From positions 5,814 to 16,876 of the forward strand of contig JAJZKS010000009.1 in assembly GCA_021850835.1 (NCBI GenBank): DNA of 11,063 nucleotides. The letters are read 5' to 3'. The position numbers were made by a program, and so were the translations under genes. The stretch is from Thermoplasmata archaeon. Lineage in GTDB: Archaea > Thermoplasmatota > Thermoplasmata > Thermoplasmatales > Thermoplasmataceae. Shown here one piece after another: positions 1 to 6,475 of this stretch (the stretch's first letter is position 1; each line of letters begins with the position of its first letter). A model generated the notes under the pieces. The model was not told the origin of the DNA. It searched no databases and saw nothing but the letters and a program-made list of their open reading frames with translations.

Positions 1-75
1 CAGAACAATAACTCCGACCTGGTTCTGGAGCTCATGTTAGAGAGATTCTATGCAAAAAAACAGGCCCCCCAGTAA
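1..75 (+). CDS. C-terminal tail of an unidentified gene (partial)
   Basis: Frame 1 is open from the window edge and ends at TAA (73-75), giving 24 residues that finish ...[12 protein letters not shown]. It overlaps the start of endA by 26 nt in another frame, an arrangement common in compact archaeal operons. The other two plus-strand frames are closed by stops in the first 40 bases, so if an upstream gene reaches the window on this strand it is this frame. The residues (acidic/hydrophobic stretch, then a basic tail) look like an ordinary protein C-terminus but are too few to name a family. It could also be chance open sequence. Confidence 0.4.
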   Translation, partial: QNNNSDLVLELMLERFYAKKQAPQ

Positions 76-994
76 AGCCATCTGCCAGGACGTAATTTTC
101 CACATACTCCAGGAGAAGAGCCCCAGTTTTCTGCTTAACAAATACAAGCTCGGAAGGATCCAGGCCGGAGTTATTGTTCTGAGCCCTCTTGAATGCATGT
201 ACCTATACCTCAAAAAAAAGATAAATCCCGAAAACCCTTCGCTGAACCATGCAGACAGGCTTCTGCTGAGGCTTGGGATTACAGGTTCCTACCTGGATAT
301 CTTCATAGTCTATGACCTCCTGAAAAGCCGTGGATTTTACGTAAAGGTTGAAAACGAGTCCCTTTACTATCGCAGAAATCCAAGAGTAGAATTCAGGGGA
401 CCCGTAAAGGTAATTCGGGAAGCTGGAGACATAAGGTTTCAGGAACTTTTCAGAAACGGAAACTGCATTTATGCGGCCCTGGACGATGACAATGACCTCA
501 CAATCTTTATTTCAGAGCAATGGGATGAGGAGGGAAAAGCAGAAGTAGACTTGGAACCAAAAACTGAAATAAGGGATCTGGAAGGCTTGTGTGTGGTGGA
601 TGCAAACGGTGTCCCTCAGTGGTTTGGAACACAATTCGGCGACATGAAAATACTCAACAGGTCAGAAGCAGGATACCTTAAGTCCAGCCTTGAAGGGACT
701 GCAGAGGAAATTTTTTCTCAGAGAGTTTACAATGACCTCCTTAAACGGAAATTCATCGTAAAGACAGGCTTCAAGTATGGCGCGAACTTCAGAATCTACT
801 CTGGAAATATTGAGGAACACGCAGATTTTCTTGTCCACGTAATTGGGAAGGACGAGCAGTGGTTTAAGATAAGCAGGGCGGTTAGGGTGGCCCAGGGTGT
901 AAGAAAAGAAATGCTGTTTTCCGGTTTCATCGACGATGAACCGAAATACATTAAATTAAGAAGGGTAAAAGACCCCTTCAGTTCAGAAAATTAG
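50..994 (+). CDS. endA: tRNA-splicing endonuclease, homodimeric (alpha2) archaeal type
   Basis: EndA cuts precursor tRNAs at the bulge-helix-bulge motif on both sides of the intron. The 314-residue length fits the duplicated archaeal form, in which a degenerate N-terminal repeat precedes the catalytic repeat, rather than the short form of about 180 residues. The catalytic half lies at about 225-305: a [19 protein letters not shown] motif leads to Tyr250 in FRIY, His257 in [10 protein letters not shown] and Lys286 in [10 protein letters not shown], the expected Tyr/His/Lys triad. The N-terminal half carries a matching [14 protein letters not shown] segment (about 87-100) without the triad. An in-frame TAG at 38-40 means ATG 50 is the first possible start, and no early alternative follows. 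The stop overlaps the convergent rpsB stop by 4 nt. Confidence 0.93.
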   Translation: MQKNRPPSKAICQDVIFHILQEKSPSFLLNKYKLGRIQAGVIVLSPLECMYLYLKKKINPENPSLNHADRLLLRLGITGSYLDIFIVYDLLKSRGFYVKVENESLYYRRNPRVEFRGPVKVIREAGDIRFQELFRNGNCIYAALDDDNDLTIFISEQWDEEGKAEVDLEPKTEIRDLEGLCVVDANGVPQWFGTQFGDMKILNRSEAGYLKSSLEGTAEEIFSQRVYNDLLKRKFIVKTGFKYGANFRIYSGNIEEHADFLVHVIGKDEQWFKISRAVRVAQGVRKEMLFSGFIDDEPKYIKLRRVKDPFSSEN

Positions 995-1593
995 AGCTGT
1001 GCTTCGAAGTCGTCTATTGTTGGCGCAAAGTCATTGTTGGTTGATATTGAGCCCCTGTTCTTCATGATCTCTCTAGCAAGCAGCCAGTATATCACTGCAA
1101 GTGATCTTCTGCCCTTGTTATTTGTTGGTATCACTACGTCAACATAGTCTGTCTTGTTGTTTGCGTCACAAAGAGCAATGATTGGAATGCCAACCTTCTT
1201 GGCTTCCTTCATGACCTGTGTGTCGGCCAACGGATCTGTGACAAGAATAACCTTGGCTTCCCTGTAGCTTTCAAGCTGTGGGTTCGTGAGTGTTCCAGGT
1301 ATGAATCTTCCTACGATAGATTCTGAACCTACTACCTCTGAAAACTTTGCAACTGGCTTGAAGGCGTACTGCCTCTGTGCTGCCACGAGGATTTCTGATG
1401 GCTTGAACCTGGCAAGCATCTTGCCTGCCACAATGAGCATTTTGTTGGTTTTCTTTATGTCGAGAATGTAAAGCCCGTCGTTCCTTATCTTGAATATGTA
1501 CTCCTGCATATCCTTGGACTTTACCTGTGTACCTATATGTACACCGGATTTCTGGTATTCTTCTTCTGAAAGTAAAAGCTCCTCTTCTGTCAT
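991..1593 (-). CDS. rpsB: 30S ribosomal protein S2, archaeal type
   Basis: This is a structural protein of the small ribosomal subunit, an archaeal member of the family that includes eukaryotic RPSA. The 200-residue protein has the family landmarks: [14 protein letters not shown] near residues 16-29, the IYILDI-like [10 protein letters not shown] segment, [11 protein letters not shown] near 97-107, [14 protein letters not shown], and the C-terminal [20 protein letters not shown]. It begins at ATG 1593 with an acidic N-terminus typical of archaeal S2. It lies 66 nt downstream of guaAb, and a TATA element at 1633-1642 suggests its own transcript with a leader of under 25 nt. Its stop TAA shares 4 nt with the endA stop on the other strand. 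Confidence 0.96.
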   Translation of the reverse strand: MTEEELLLSEEEYQKSGVHIGTQVKSKDMQEYIFKIRNDGLYILDIKKTNKMLIVAGKMLARFKPSEILVAAQRQYAFKPVAKFSEVVGSESIVGRFIPGTLTNPQLESYREAKVILVTDPLADTQVMKEAKKVGIPIIALCDANNKTDYVDVVIPTNNKGRRSLAVIYWLLAREIMKNRGSISTNNDFAPTIDDFEAQL

Positions 1594-1632
1594 GCTATCA
1601 CTATGATGATTCTAATCCCAATGCCGAAACTG

Positions 1633-1642
1633 TATATTTAAA
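1633..1642 (-). promoter_or_regulatory. Predicted TATA box for rpsB
   Basis: On the minus strand this reads TTTAAATATA, 40-49 nt before the rpsB ATG. At the usual archaeal TATA-to-start spacing of about 25 nt, transcription would begin near 1611. Inferred from sequence and spacing only. Confidence 0.5.
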
Positions 1643-1659
1643 TTACCTAACGCAAGCGC

Positions 1660-2598
1660 TTACTCCCATTCAATGGTTCCCGGTGGCTTGCTCGTAATAT
1701 CGTAAACGACCCTGTTGACTTCCCTAACTTCATTTGTTATCTCAGAAGACAGGTTGTCCAGAAATTCCCAGTCTGGCTTAGTGAATGTCCCGCTCATGGC
1801 ATCCGTGGTATCTATCATGCGAATTGCTGTAGTATATCCGTAGGTTCTCCTGTCACCATGGATCCCTGTTGATTTTACAGGTAGCAGCACAGCAAAATAC
1901 TGCCATGGCCTGTTGTCAGGGTCCGGGTATTGCTGCACCACTCCGCGCTCAACTATTGTTGTGATCTTTCTGAGAAGGTCCGCTTTTTCCCTTGTAACCT
2001 CACCAATGATCCTTACTGCAAGCCCTGGGCCAGGGAATGGCTGTATATCAGCTGGCAGCTTGAGGAATCTTGATATATCCCTCACTTCATCTTTGTAGAG
2101 GTCCCTGAGAGGTTCCAGAAGTTTCAGGTTCATCTGTTCTGGAAGTCCGCCAACATTGTGGTGGCTCTTTATTACATCCCTTACTGAACCGCCACTCTCA
2201 ATCCAGTCTGGAGCGATTGTTCCCTGCAGCAGGGTCTCTGCCCCGTACTCTTTTGCAACTTCTTCAAAAACGTCGATAAATGTTTTCCCAATGATCTTTC
2301 TCTTTGTTTCAGGGTCTGACACGCCTATTAATGCCTTGAAGAACCTCTCTGATGCATCAATTATCCTGTAATTCAGCGAATAGGACTTGAACAGTTTCTC
2401 TACCCTGTGGATCTCATCTTCCCTTACAAGTCCCGTATCAATGAAAACTGAAAGGATGCGGTCTCCCGCCGCCATGTTTGACAGGACTGCCAGCAGCGTG
2501 CTGTCCTGGCCTCCTGAACAGGCCAGTATCCCTTTGCCGTGAAGGTTACTGACTATGTCATCTTTCGCGTCCTGAATGAATTTTTCCACTTTTACCAT
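1660..2598 (-). CDS. guaAb: GMP synthase, ATP-pyrophosphatase (GuaAb) subunit
   Basis: This subunit adenylates XMP and aminates it to GMP, using ammonia from a separate glutaminase subunit (GuaAa), which is not in this window. The P-loop-like PP-motif is SGGQDST at residues 28-34, where most family members have SGGVDS. Other landmarks are [23 protein letters not shown], the [15 protein letters not shown] block, [18 protein letters not shown] and the near-invariant C-terminus [13 protein letters not shown]. The length of 312 residues fits the two-subunit archaeal enzyme. I choose ATG 2598 over the upstream TTG at 2619 because an AGGGGA Shine-Dalgarno (2605-2610) sits 6 nt ahead and the extra seven residues are not family-like. 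A TATA box lies at 2634-2642. Confidence 0.95.
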   Translation of the reverse strand: MVKVEKFIQDAKDDIVSNLHGKGILACSGGQDSTLLAVLSNMAAGDRILSVFIDTGLVREDEIHRVEKLFKSYSLNYRIIDASERFFKALIGVSDPETKRKIIGKTFIDVFEEVAKEYGAETLLQGTIAPDWIESGGSVRDVIKSHHNVGGLPEQMNLKLLEPLRDLYKDEVRDISRFLKLPADIQPFPGPGLAVRIIGEVTREKADLLRKITTIVERGVVQQYPDPDNRPWQYFAVLLPVKSTGIHGDRRTYGYTTAIRMIDTTDAMSGTFTKPDWEFLDNLSSEITNEVREVNRVVYDITSKPPGTIEWE

Positions 2599-2604
2599 GG
2601 GACT

Positions 2605-2610
2605 TCCCCT
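2605..2610 (-). promoter_or_regulatory. Shine-Dalgarno site that decides the guaAb start
   Basis: On the minus strand this reads AGGGGA, 6 nt before ATG 2598. It lies inside any translation from TTG 2619, which supports the shorter start. Confidence 0.55.
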
Positions 2611-2633
2611 ACATTGCAACTGGATTTAATACA

Positions 2634-2642
2634 TTATATATT
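2634..2642 (-). promoter_or_regulatory. Predicted TATA box for guaAb
   Basis: On the minus strand this reads AATATATAA, 36-44 nt before ATG 2598. It predicts a transcription start near 2612, just upstream of the AGGGGA ribosome-binding site. It lies between the HAD gene's stop and guaAb. Confidence 0.55.
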
Positions 2643-2683
2643 GAATCGCCAGATCTGTAAAGTCAAATGGGCCAGGATAAACA

Positions 2684-3367
2684 TTATCCAGTAACAGTTT
2701 TGATAGCGTCACTTGGAAGGTGAAAAAGGAAATTTGGGCTTTCCACTTCCAGCTCCTCTAATCTTCCTTCTCCCCAGAGGGCTGCCCCAGAGTACATTCC
2801 TGCTGATTTTAATGCCTGAATATCCCACGGCTGGTCCCCAACGTAAATGCAATGTTCTGGATCCAGTTCCATCGCCCTGGCTGCCATAAGGAAGGGTTGG
2901 GGCGCTGGTTTATGCCTGGGGGCATCTTCCTGACCAACTACTGCACTGAAATAGCCTTTCCATGAAAGCTTTTCCAAAGTTTCCCAGATAAGGCGTGACT
3001 CCCTAGAAGATACAATAGCCATGGGAATCTCTTTTTCAGCCAGATGGTGGAGCAAATCGGCTATTCCATCGTATGGTGATATTTCAGGTGCGGCCTTTTC
3101 CCATGCTTCCACAATTTAATTGTATACCTGTTCATAGCTAATAGGGAACAATTTCTGGAACTCTTTTTTCCAAACTTTTCCCTTGAGCCCCTTCATCTCT
3201 TGGTCTAGGATTTCCCTTCCCAGATTTCTAGAAATGATGGGCTTCGCAAGTTCTAATGTTGCCCCTTCACTATCAACCATTGTGCCGTCGAAATCAAAGA
3301 TAACGCCTTCAAGCACAAATTTAGCTTTATGACCTTCCCGTTTGAATATTGATTCCTGTGCAGCCAT
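2684..3367 (-). pseudogene. HAD-superfamily phosphatase interrupted by one in-frame TAA
   Basis: Read in a single frame from ATG 3367, this is a 227-codon haloacid-dehalogenase hydrolase of the phosphoglycolate-phosphatase/PpaX type, with a stop at codon 84 (TAA, 3116-3118). All four HAD motifs are present: DFDGT (25-29, nucleophile Asp25 and acid/base Asp27), Ser in AIVSSRES (about 120), Lys153 in RHKPAPQPF, and GDQPWD (177-182). A helical cap lies between motifs I and II, and the stop falls in its distal part. The frame does not change across the stop (YN-TAA-IVEAWEK). The second half could restart at GTG 3112, two codons after the stop, giving a 142-residue piece with motifs II-IV, while the first piece of 83 residues holds only motif I. 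Total length and motif order match an intact family member. The substrate cannot be told. It could be a recent pseudogene, a read-through or restart gene, or a sequencing error. Confidence 0.85.
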
Positions 3368-3412
3368 AAGTGTTAAAAAATGTTGGAAAAACAATGTTTG
3401 TAAAGGGATTAA

Positions 3413-3420
3413 AATTTATA
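3413..3420 (-). promoter_or_regulatory. Predicted TATA box for the HAD gene
   Basis: On the minus strand this reads TATAAATT, about 50 nt before ATG 3367, predicting a start of transcription near 3390. It directly follows the T-rich tract after the membrane-protein gene, so the HAD gene seems to have its own promoter. Confidence 0.45.
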
Positions 3421-3430
3421 GAAAAAGAAG
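3421..3430 (-). terminator. Possible T-rich terminator after the membrane-protein gene
   Basis: On the minus strand this reads CTTCTTTTTC, starting about 10 nt after the TGA at 3441-3443. Archaeal transcription often ends in such T tracts without a hairpin. The assignment is tentative. Confidence 0.3.
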
Positions 3431-3440
3431 CGCCTTAAAA

Positions 3441-3755
3441 TCAGGTCTTCATTATTGCACCGAGGAATATGAGCAGCCCGAGGACAGCCCCGATAACTGC
3501 GGCAACAACATAGAAAATTGTGCCGAGTATAACATTATTAAGCAGGTTAATGCTTGGCATTGCGTAGTGCGTTACGAGCACAACAAGTGCTCCAACAACT
3601 ATGCCCAATACAAGAAGCACTACGCCAACTGCCCTGCTCTTTCCGCTGCCGAAATAAGCTGTCAGGATTCCCAGCACGAAGAGAGATAGGGCAAGTAAAG
3701 CAAGTATCACAAACCCAAATACTGTCCAATTCCACGGAGTAAATACAACACTCAT
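3441..3755 (-). CDS. Small three-helix membrane protein, function unknown
   Basis: The 104-residue protein is almost entirely hydrophobic. Helices lie at about residues 11-34, 42-64 and 75-101, separated by a short basic loop (GSGKSRAVG) and a polar loop (HYAMPSINLLNN). There are no cysteines and no recognisable catalytic motif. I cannot assign a family. I prefer ATG 3755 to GTG 3767 because GAGGTG (3765-3770), a good Shine-Dalgarno, lies 9 nt ahead of the ATG and would be consumed by a GTG 3767 start. That site overlaps the TGA of the upstream RAM-domain gene, so the two genes are probably cotranscribed and translationally coupled. The protein may carry out a membrane function under control of, or together with, that small ligand-binding protein. 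Confidence 0.75.
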   Translation of the reverse strand: MSVVFTPWNWTVFGFVILALLALSLFVLGILTAYFGSGKSRAVGVVLLVLGIVVGALVVLVTHYAMPSINLLNNVILGTIFYVVAAVIGAVLGLLIFLGAIMKT

Positions 3756-3764
3756 TAAGCTATG

Positions 3765-3770
3765 CACCTC
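3765..3770 (-). promoter_or_regulatory. Shine-Dalgarno overlapping the upstream stop codon
   Basis: GAGGTG on the minus strand overlaps the TGA (3769-3771) of the RAM-domain gene and precedes ATG 3755 by 9 nt. It sets the start of the membrane-protein gene and suggests translational coupling. Confidence 0.5.
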
Positions 3771-4002
3771 AAAGTTTTATTCCTGTCAGGGTCTTTGTAT
3801 CGATGACCCCATCGATGGTTCTGATCTGTTCGATGACAATTTTGCCGAGTTCACTGTAGTCCTTTGCATCAATTTTTACAATGAGATCATATTCCCCAAA
3901 CAAAGGGTGTATCTCCACAACATAATTCACCTTAGAAATTTTGTTGTATACTTCGTGTTCCTTCCCGGGTACTGTGCTCACCAAGATAAATGCAACGGAC
4001 AT
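3769..4002 (-). CDS. Stand-alone Lrp/AsnC ligand-binding (RAM) domain protein
   Basis: This 77-residue protein is a complete RAM (regulation of amino-acid metabolism) domain with no DNA-binding helix-turn-helix. It starts MSVAFILVSTVPGKE, and the characteristic GEYDLIVKIDAKDYSELGKIV (about 36-56) and IRTIDGVIDTKTLTG follow, matching the beta-alpha-beta ferredoxin-like fold of Lrp C-terminal domains. Known stand-alone RAM proteins form ring oligomers that bind amino acids or modulate full-length Lrp proteins; that role here is inferred. ATG 4002 has AGGGTGA (4007-4013) 4 nt upstream and a TATA box at 4035-4043. It is the first gene of a two-gene unit with the membrane protein 13 nt downstream. 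Confidence 0.88.
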   Translation of the reverse strand: MSVAFILVSTVPGKEHEVYNKISKVNYVVEIHPLFGEYDLIVKIDAKDYSELGKIVIEQIRTIDGVIDTKTLTGIKL

Positions 4003-4034
4003 AGTTTCACCCTGTAGGTTTAAGCTTTAAATGA

Positions 4035-4043
4035 TTTATAAAT
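4035..4043 (-). promoter_or_regulatory. Predicted TATA box for the RAM-domain operon
   Basis: On the minus strand this reads ATTTATAAA, 33-41 nt before ATG 4002. Transcription would begin near 4012, leaving a leader just long enough to include the AGGGTGA ribosome-binding site. Confidence 0.6.
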
Positions 4044-4190
4044 CTTTTCAGGCTTTATCAGCTAAGATTTTCAACAATTTGTTAGGGGAACTTATTATTA
4101 TCATGTGGATAGGAAAATATTTGTATAAATGGAAAGTGTTTCCCATTATGGGTGCAAACCACTGCGATCTGCAGAGGAAGTGCCTGCATG
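4044..4190. other. Intergenic region between hisS and the RAM operon
   Basis: This stretch holds the 3' flank of hisS. Two small overlapping inverted repeats are visible: GGAAA-GTG-TTTCC (4131-4143) and CCCATTATGGG (4142-4152). A plus-strand TATAAAT (4124-4130) could start a short transcript running antisense into the 3' end of hisS, but there is no further support. No tRNA or recognisable small RNA was found, and the weak open frame here has no protein-like features. Confidence 0.3.
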
Positions 4191-5486
4191 CTATTTTTTC
4201 AGGTTCCCTGCTTTTTCAAGCATGATGGATTCGTTCATGCTCTCCTGTTCCCCTGTTGAAAGGTTCCTGAGTGTTACCTCAGAATTCTCGAGTTCCCTGT
4301 TTCCGATTATGACCGCATAATCGTATCCCTGGATGGAAGCGTTCTTAAGCTGTGCTGATAGACTTCTCCTGGAAATATCCATGCTGGCTATATGCCCAGC
4401 CCCTCTCAATTTTAATGATATATCAAGTGAGTATTCCCTAGCCTTGTCTGAAGCTACGCACACTGAGAACCTGATGGGCCTGTTGGGAACGTTCCATAAT
4501 CCCTGGCGCCTTGCAAGCATCTCTATAACCACATCGCCCATCCCAAAGCCAACCGCAGGGATCTCCTGGTCAGCCAACAGTTTTGAAAGGTTGTCGTATC
4601 TTCCGCCGCCAAGAATAGACCTGAATTCACCATTTATGTCAAAAACTTCAAAAACTATGCCAGTGTAGTAAGATAGCCCGCGCACCACTGAAAAATCTAT
4701 TATGAGTTTTGAGTTGGTGTATTTTCCTGCAAGGGAAAGGGTCTCCTCCAATCTTCCAATAATGCCCGCAAGGTTTTCATCCATGACCACTACCCTTTCA
4801 ATGCTGCTTCTTAGTTCAGTGAAGTCGCCAGGGTTCTCCATGAGCCATATCAGGTCAGGTATTCTGCCCTCAGGAAATCCCCTCTCTTCCAGCTGGGACG
4901 TGAATTCTTCCCTTGAGATCTTTTTGAATTTATCTATCACTGAAAATGTTGCCATTATGTCTTCAGTGCCCATCACCTTGAGCAGGGATTCCATAAGCTT
5001 CCGGTCATTGATTCTTACTGAATATTCCCCTTCAAGGCCTATCCTGTCAAGAATGGACGCGGCAAGCCCAATTATTTCGGCATCCGCATCTGGCGTGTTG
5101 GGGCCAAAAATATCCGCATTGAACTGAATGTGTTCCCTAAGCCTTCCAGACTGTGGTTCCTCATATCTCCAGAGCTTTGGATAACAATACCACTTTACAG
5201 GCCTGGGGAGGTCCTTTCTCGATGTGAGCATCCTGACAACTGATGGGGTCGCCTCAGGAATCATAGTTACTTCCCTGCCACCCTTGTCCACGAATGAAAA
5301 AGTCTGCGAAACCAGTTCCTCTCCAGACTTCAGTTTGTAAAGCTCAAGTGGTTCGAGGCTTGGCATGTCTATCCTCTGGAAGCCAAATGAGGAGGCAACC
5401 TGGTCAGCCAGATTAAGCATGAAGAACTTTGGTTCCGCATCTTCTGGGAACATGTCCCTGAAGCCTCTAAGTCTCTCAAAGGTCAT
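4191..5486 (-). CDS. hisS: Histidyl-tRNA synthetase
   Basis: This class II synthetase charges tRNA-His. From ATG 5486 the protein is 431 residues, opening MTFERLRGFRDMFPED, which from memory matches the start of the Thermoplasma enzyme. Visible landmarks are EATPS (78-82), class II motif 2 RYEEPQSGRLREHIQFNADI (107-126), the histidine-A motif VVRGLSYYTG (267-276), GGGRYDNL (293-300), motif 3 around GFGMGD (313-318), and a C-terminal anticodon-binding domain from about residue 340. The frame stays open upstream, with ATG at 5522 (443 residues) and 5555 (454 residues); none has a strong Shine-Dalgarno, so the start is chosen on family alignment. It is transcribed divergently from the winged-helix gene at 5637. 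Confidence 0.94.
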   Translation of the reverse strand: MTFERLRGFRDMFPEDAEPKFFMLNLADQVASSFGFQRIDMPSLEPLELYKLKSGEELVSQTFSFVDKGGREVTMIPEATPSVVRMLTSRKDLPRPVKWYCYPKLWRYEEPQSGRLREHIQFNADIFGPNTPDADAEIIGLAASILDRIGLEGEYSVRINDRKLMESLLKVMGTEDIMATFSVIDKFKKISREEFTSQLEERGFPEGRIPDLIWLMENPGDFTELRSSIERVVVMDENLAGIIGRLEETLSLAGKYTNSKLIIDFSVVRGLSYYTGIVFEVFDINGEFRSILGGGRYDNLSKLLADQEIPAVGFGMGDVVIEMLARRQGLWNVPNRPIRFSVCVASDKAREYSLDISLKLRGAGHIASMDISRRSLSAQLKNASIQGYDYAVIIGNRELENSEVTLRNLSTGEQESMNESIMLEKAGNLKK

Positions 5487-5604
5487 TGATGGAGTAGATT
5501 GTACTTTGGTATTAATTCTCATGCCGTTCTGCACTCTCAGGTCTGACAACTTCATACATGTTCTAGAAGTGGATTTGTTGCAAATTTTCCGGTTCAGCAA
5601 AGGC

Positions 5605-5630
5605 TTTAAATATTATTAAGCATATATTTT
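5605..5630. promoter_or_regulatory. Divergent promoter region for hisS (-) and the winged-helix gene (+)
   Basis: On the plus strand, TTTAAATA (5605-5612) is centred about 28 nt before GTG 5637, which predicts a leaderless mRNA beginning at or near that start codon. On the minus strand, AAAATATATG (5621-5630) could drive hisS from near 5600; the ATTTAAAG-type element around 5604-5612 is an alternative giving a start near 5583. Two closely packed AT-rich elements serving opposite directions may couple the two promoters. Inferred from sequence only. Confidence 0.5.
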
Positions 5631-5636
5631 TTTAAC

Positions 5637-5972
5637 GTGAATTACGACAGATCCGTTCAGGTTTACGAGAAACTCAGGAATGTGGGTTTTAGCAAGAATA
5701 GAGCTAAAATTCTGGCACTCCTGGAACAGAAGCCTGACCTGAGCCTGGCTGACATAACGCTTACACTTGGCATAAGCAATTCACGCGCTTCTGAAGGCCT
5801 TAAATATCTCATCAAGGAGGGCTACCTTCAACGCATGGAAGTAAAATACATCATTGGAAAGGGTCGGACAAAGCACATCTACAGATTGAAGATGAAAATT
5901 GAGGATATTATTGCAGATGTAAAAAGCCGCGTAGCTGTTATCATATCCTTTGAGAATAACATAGAGCCCTGA
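5637..5972 (+). CDS. Small winged helix-turn-helix DNA-binding protein
   Basis: This 111-residue protein has a single winged-helix domain. Helices at about 19-31 (KNRAKILALLEQ) and 35-43 (LSLADITLT) lead to a recognition helix at about 46-60 (ISNSRASEGLKYLIKEG). A beta wing follows, with a basic tip (YIIGKGRTKHIYRL, about 71-84), then a C-terminal helix likely used for dimerisation. The pattern is of the MarR/ArsR/TrmB-like archaeal regulators; the exact family and targets are not identifiable. There are no metal-binding cysteine or histidine clusters. The start is GTG 5637, the only one placing the TATA box about 27 nt upstream, so the message is probably leaderless. fur follows 80 nt downstream with its own promoter. 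Confidence 0.8.
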   Translation: MNYDRSVQVYEKLRNVGFSKNRAKILALLEQKPDLSLADITLTLGISNSRASEGLKYLIKEGYLQRMEVKYIIGKGRTKHIYRLKMKIEDIIADVKSRVAVIISFENNIEP

Positions 5973-6009
5973 TGATGCATAGGTTACATTTAAAACCCTA
6001 TCTAAACTA

Positions 6010-6017
6010 TTTATAAA
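6010..6017 (+). promoter_or_regulatory. Predicted TATA box for the Fur-family gene
   Basis: TTTATAAA lies about 39 nt ahead of ATG 6053, predicting transcription from about 6040 with a leader of roughly 13 nt. The dyad at 6025-6044 falls between this element and the predicted start. Confidence 0.6.
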
Positions 6018-6024
6018 CAAGCCT

Positions 6025-6044
6025 TAATTACTAATTATTAATTA
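6025..6044. promoter_or_regulatory. AT-rich 20-bp dyad, candidate operator of the Fur-family gene
   Basis: The sequence TAATTACTAATTATTAATTA is an inverted repeat in which 9 of 10 base pairs are symmetric; only positions 7 and 14 fail. It lies between the TATA box and the start codon and covers the predicted transcription start, where a bound repressor would block initiation. Fur and PerR operators in bacteria are AT-rich dyads of about this length, so autoregulation is an attractive inference. AT-rich DNA yields chance palindromes, so this is unproven. Confidence 0.4.
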
Positions 6045-6052
6045 TCATAAAT

Positions 6053-6475
6053 ATGGAAAAAGAGTATTATGTTGAGTCTCTTAAGAAGTCAAATTTCAAG
6101 ATAACTCCTCAGAGGCTTTGCATCATAGACTATGTCATTGATAATACTCCAGGTCACTTTACAGCGGACGAGATTTTCAACAATGTCAAGGGAAAGGAAC
6201 CGACAATTACCCTTGCCACTGTTTACAACATCCTTAAGGCCCTTCATTCAGCCGGAACCATAAAGTCGTTCGAGATTAACGGCACAACCTGGTTTGAGAC
6301 AAACACTGAATTCCACGGAAACTTTATTTGTGCAAAATGCGGACGGATATCAGATGTCGACGTTGACGGGGACAGTATCCTATCCAATGTAGAGACCACA
6401 GGTTTTGAAGTTGCCGAGGCCAACCTCCTGATAAAAGGGCTCTGCAAGGACTGCAGGCTTCATCCCAACGCCTAG
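6053..6475 (+). CDS. Fur/PerR-family metal-dependent transcription regulator
   Basis: The 140-residue protein has the Fur-family plan. The N-terminal winged helix includes FKITPQRLCIIDYV (15-28), GHFTADEIF (34-42) and the recognition segment TITLATVYNILKALHSAG (51-68). The C-terminal dimerisation domain carries structural-zinc pairs CAKC (93-96) and CKDC (131-134). Candidate regulatory-metal ligands are His35, Glu82, His88 and Asp101/Asp103; Asn90 stands where PerR has a second histidine, so whether it senses iron, manganese, zinc or peroxide is not decidable. It likely binds DNA as a dimer. ATG 6053 follows a TATA box and a 20-bp dyad. The stop TAG shares CTAG with the convergent folP stop. 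Confidence 0.93.
   Translation: MEKEYYVESLKKSNFKITPQRLCIIDYVIDNTPGHFTADEIFNNVKGKEPTITLATVYNILKALHSAGTIKSFEINGTTWFETNTEFHGNFICAKCGRISDVDVDGDSILSNVETTGFEVAEANLLIKGLCKDCRLHPNA

Noticed and set aside
3116..3118. Programmed insertion of a special amino acid at the HAD stop
   Set aside because: The codon is TAA. Pyrrolysine uses TAG and selenocysteine uses TGA, so neither known system applies.
4031..4225. Plus-strand open frame of 64 codons between the RAM operon and hisS
   Set aside because: It runs into the 3' end of hisS antisense, has no ribosome-binding site, and its composition is not protein-like. A TATAAAT at 4124 lies inside it rather than upstream.
4702..5127. 141-codon frame antisense to hisS
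   Set aside because: It is a shadow of conserved synthetase sequence, serine- and leucine-rich with no start signal.
5970..5977. CTGATGAT resembling a C box of a C/D guide RNA
   Set aside because: No D box (CTGA) follows within the expected distance, and it overlaps the stop codon of the winged-helix gene.
5979..6001. Imperfect inverted repeat ATAGGTT / AACCCTAT upstream of fur
   Set aside because: The arms match only with a bulge, and the position upstream of the TATA box gives no clear role; it is weaker than the dyad at 6025-6044.
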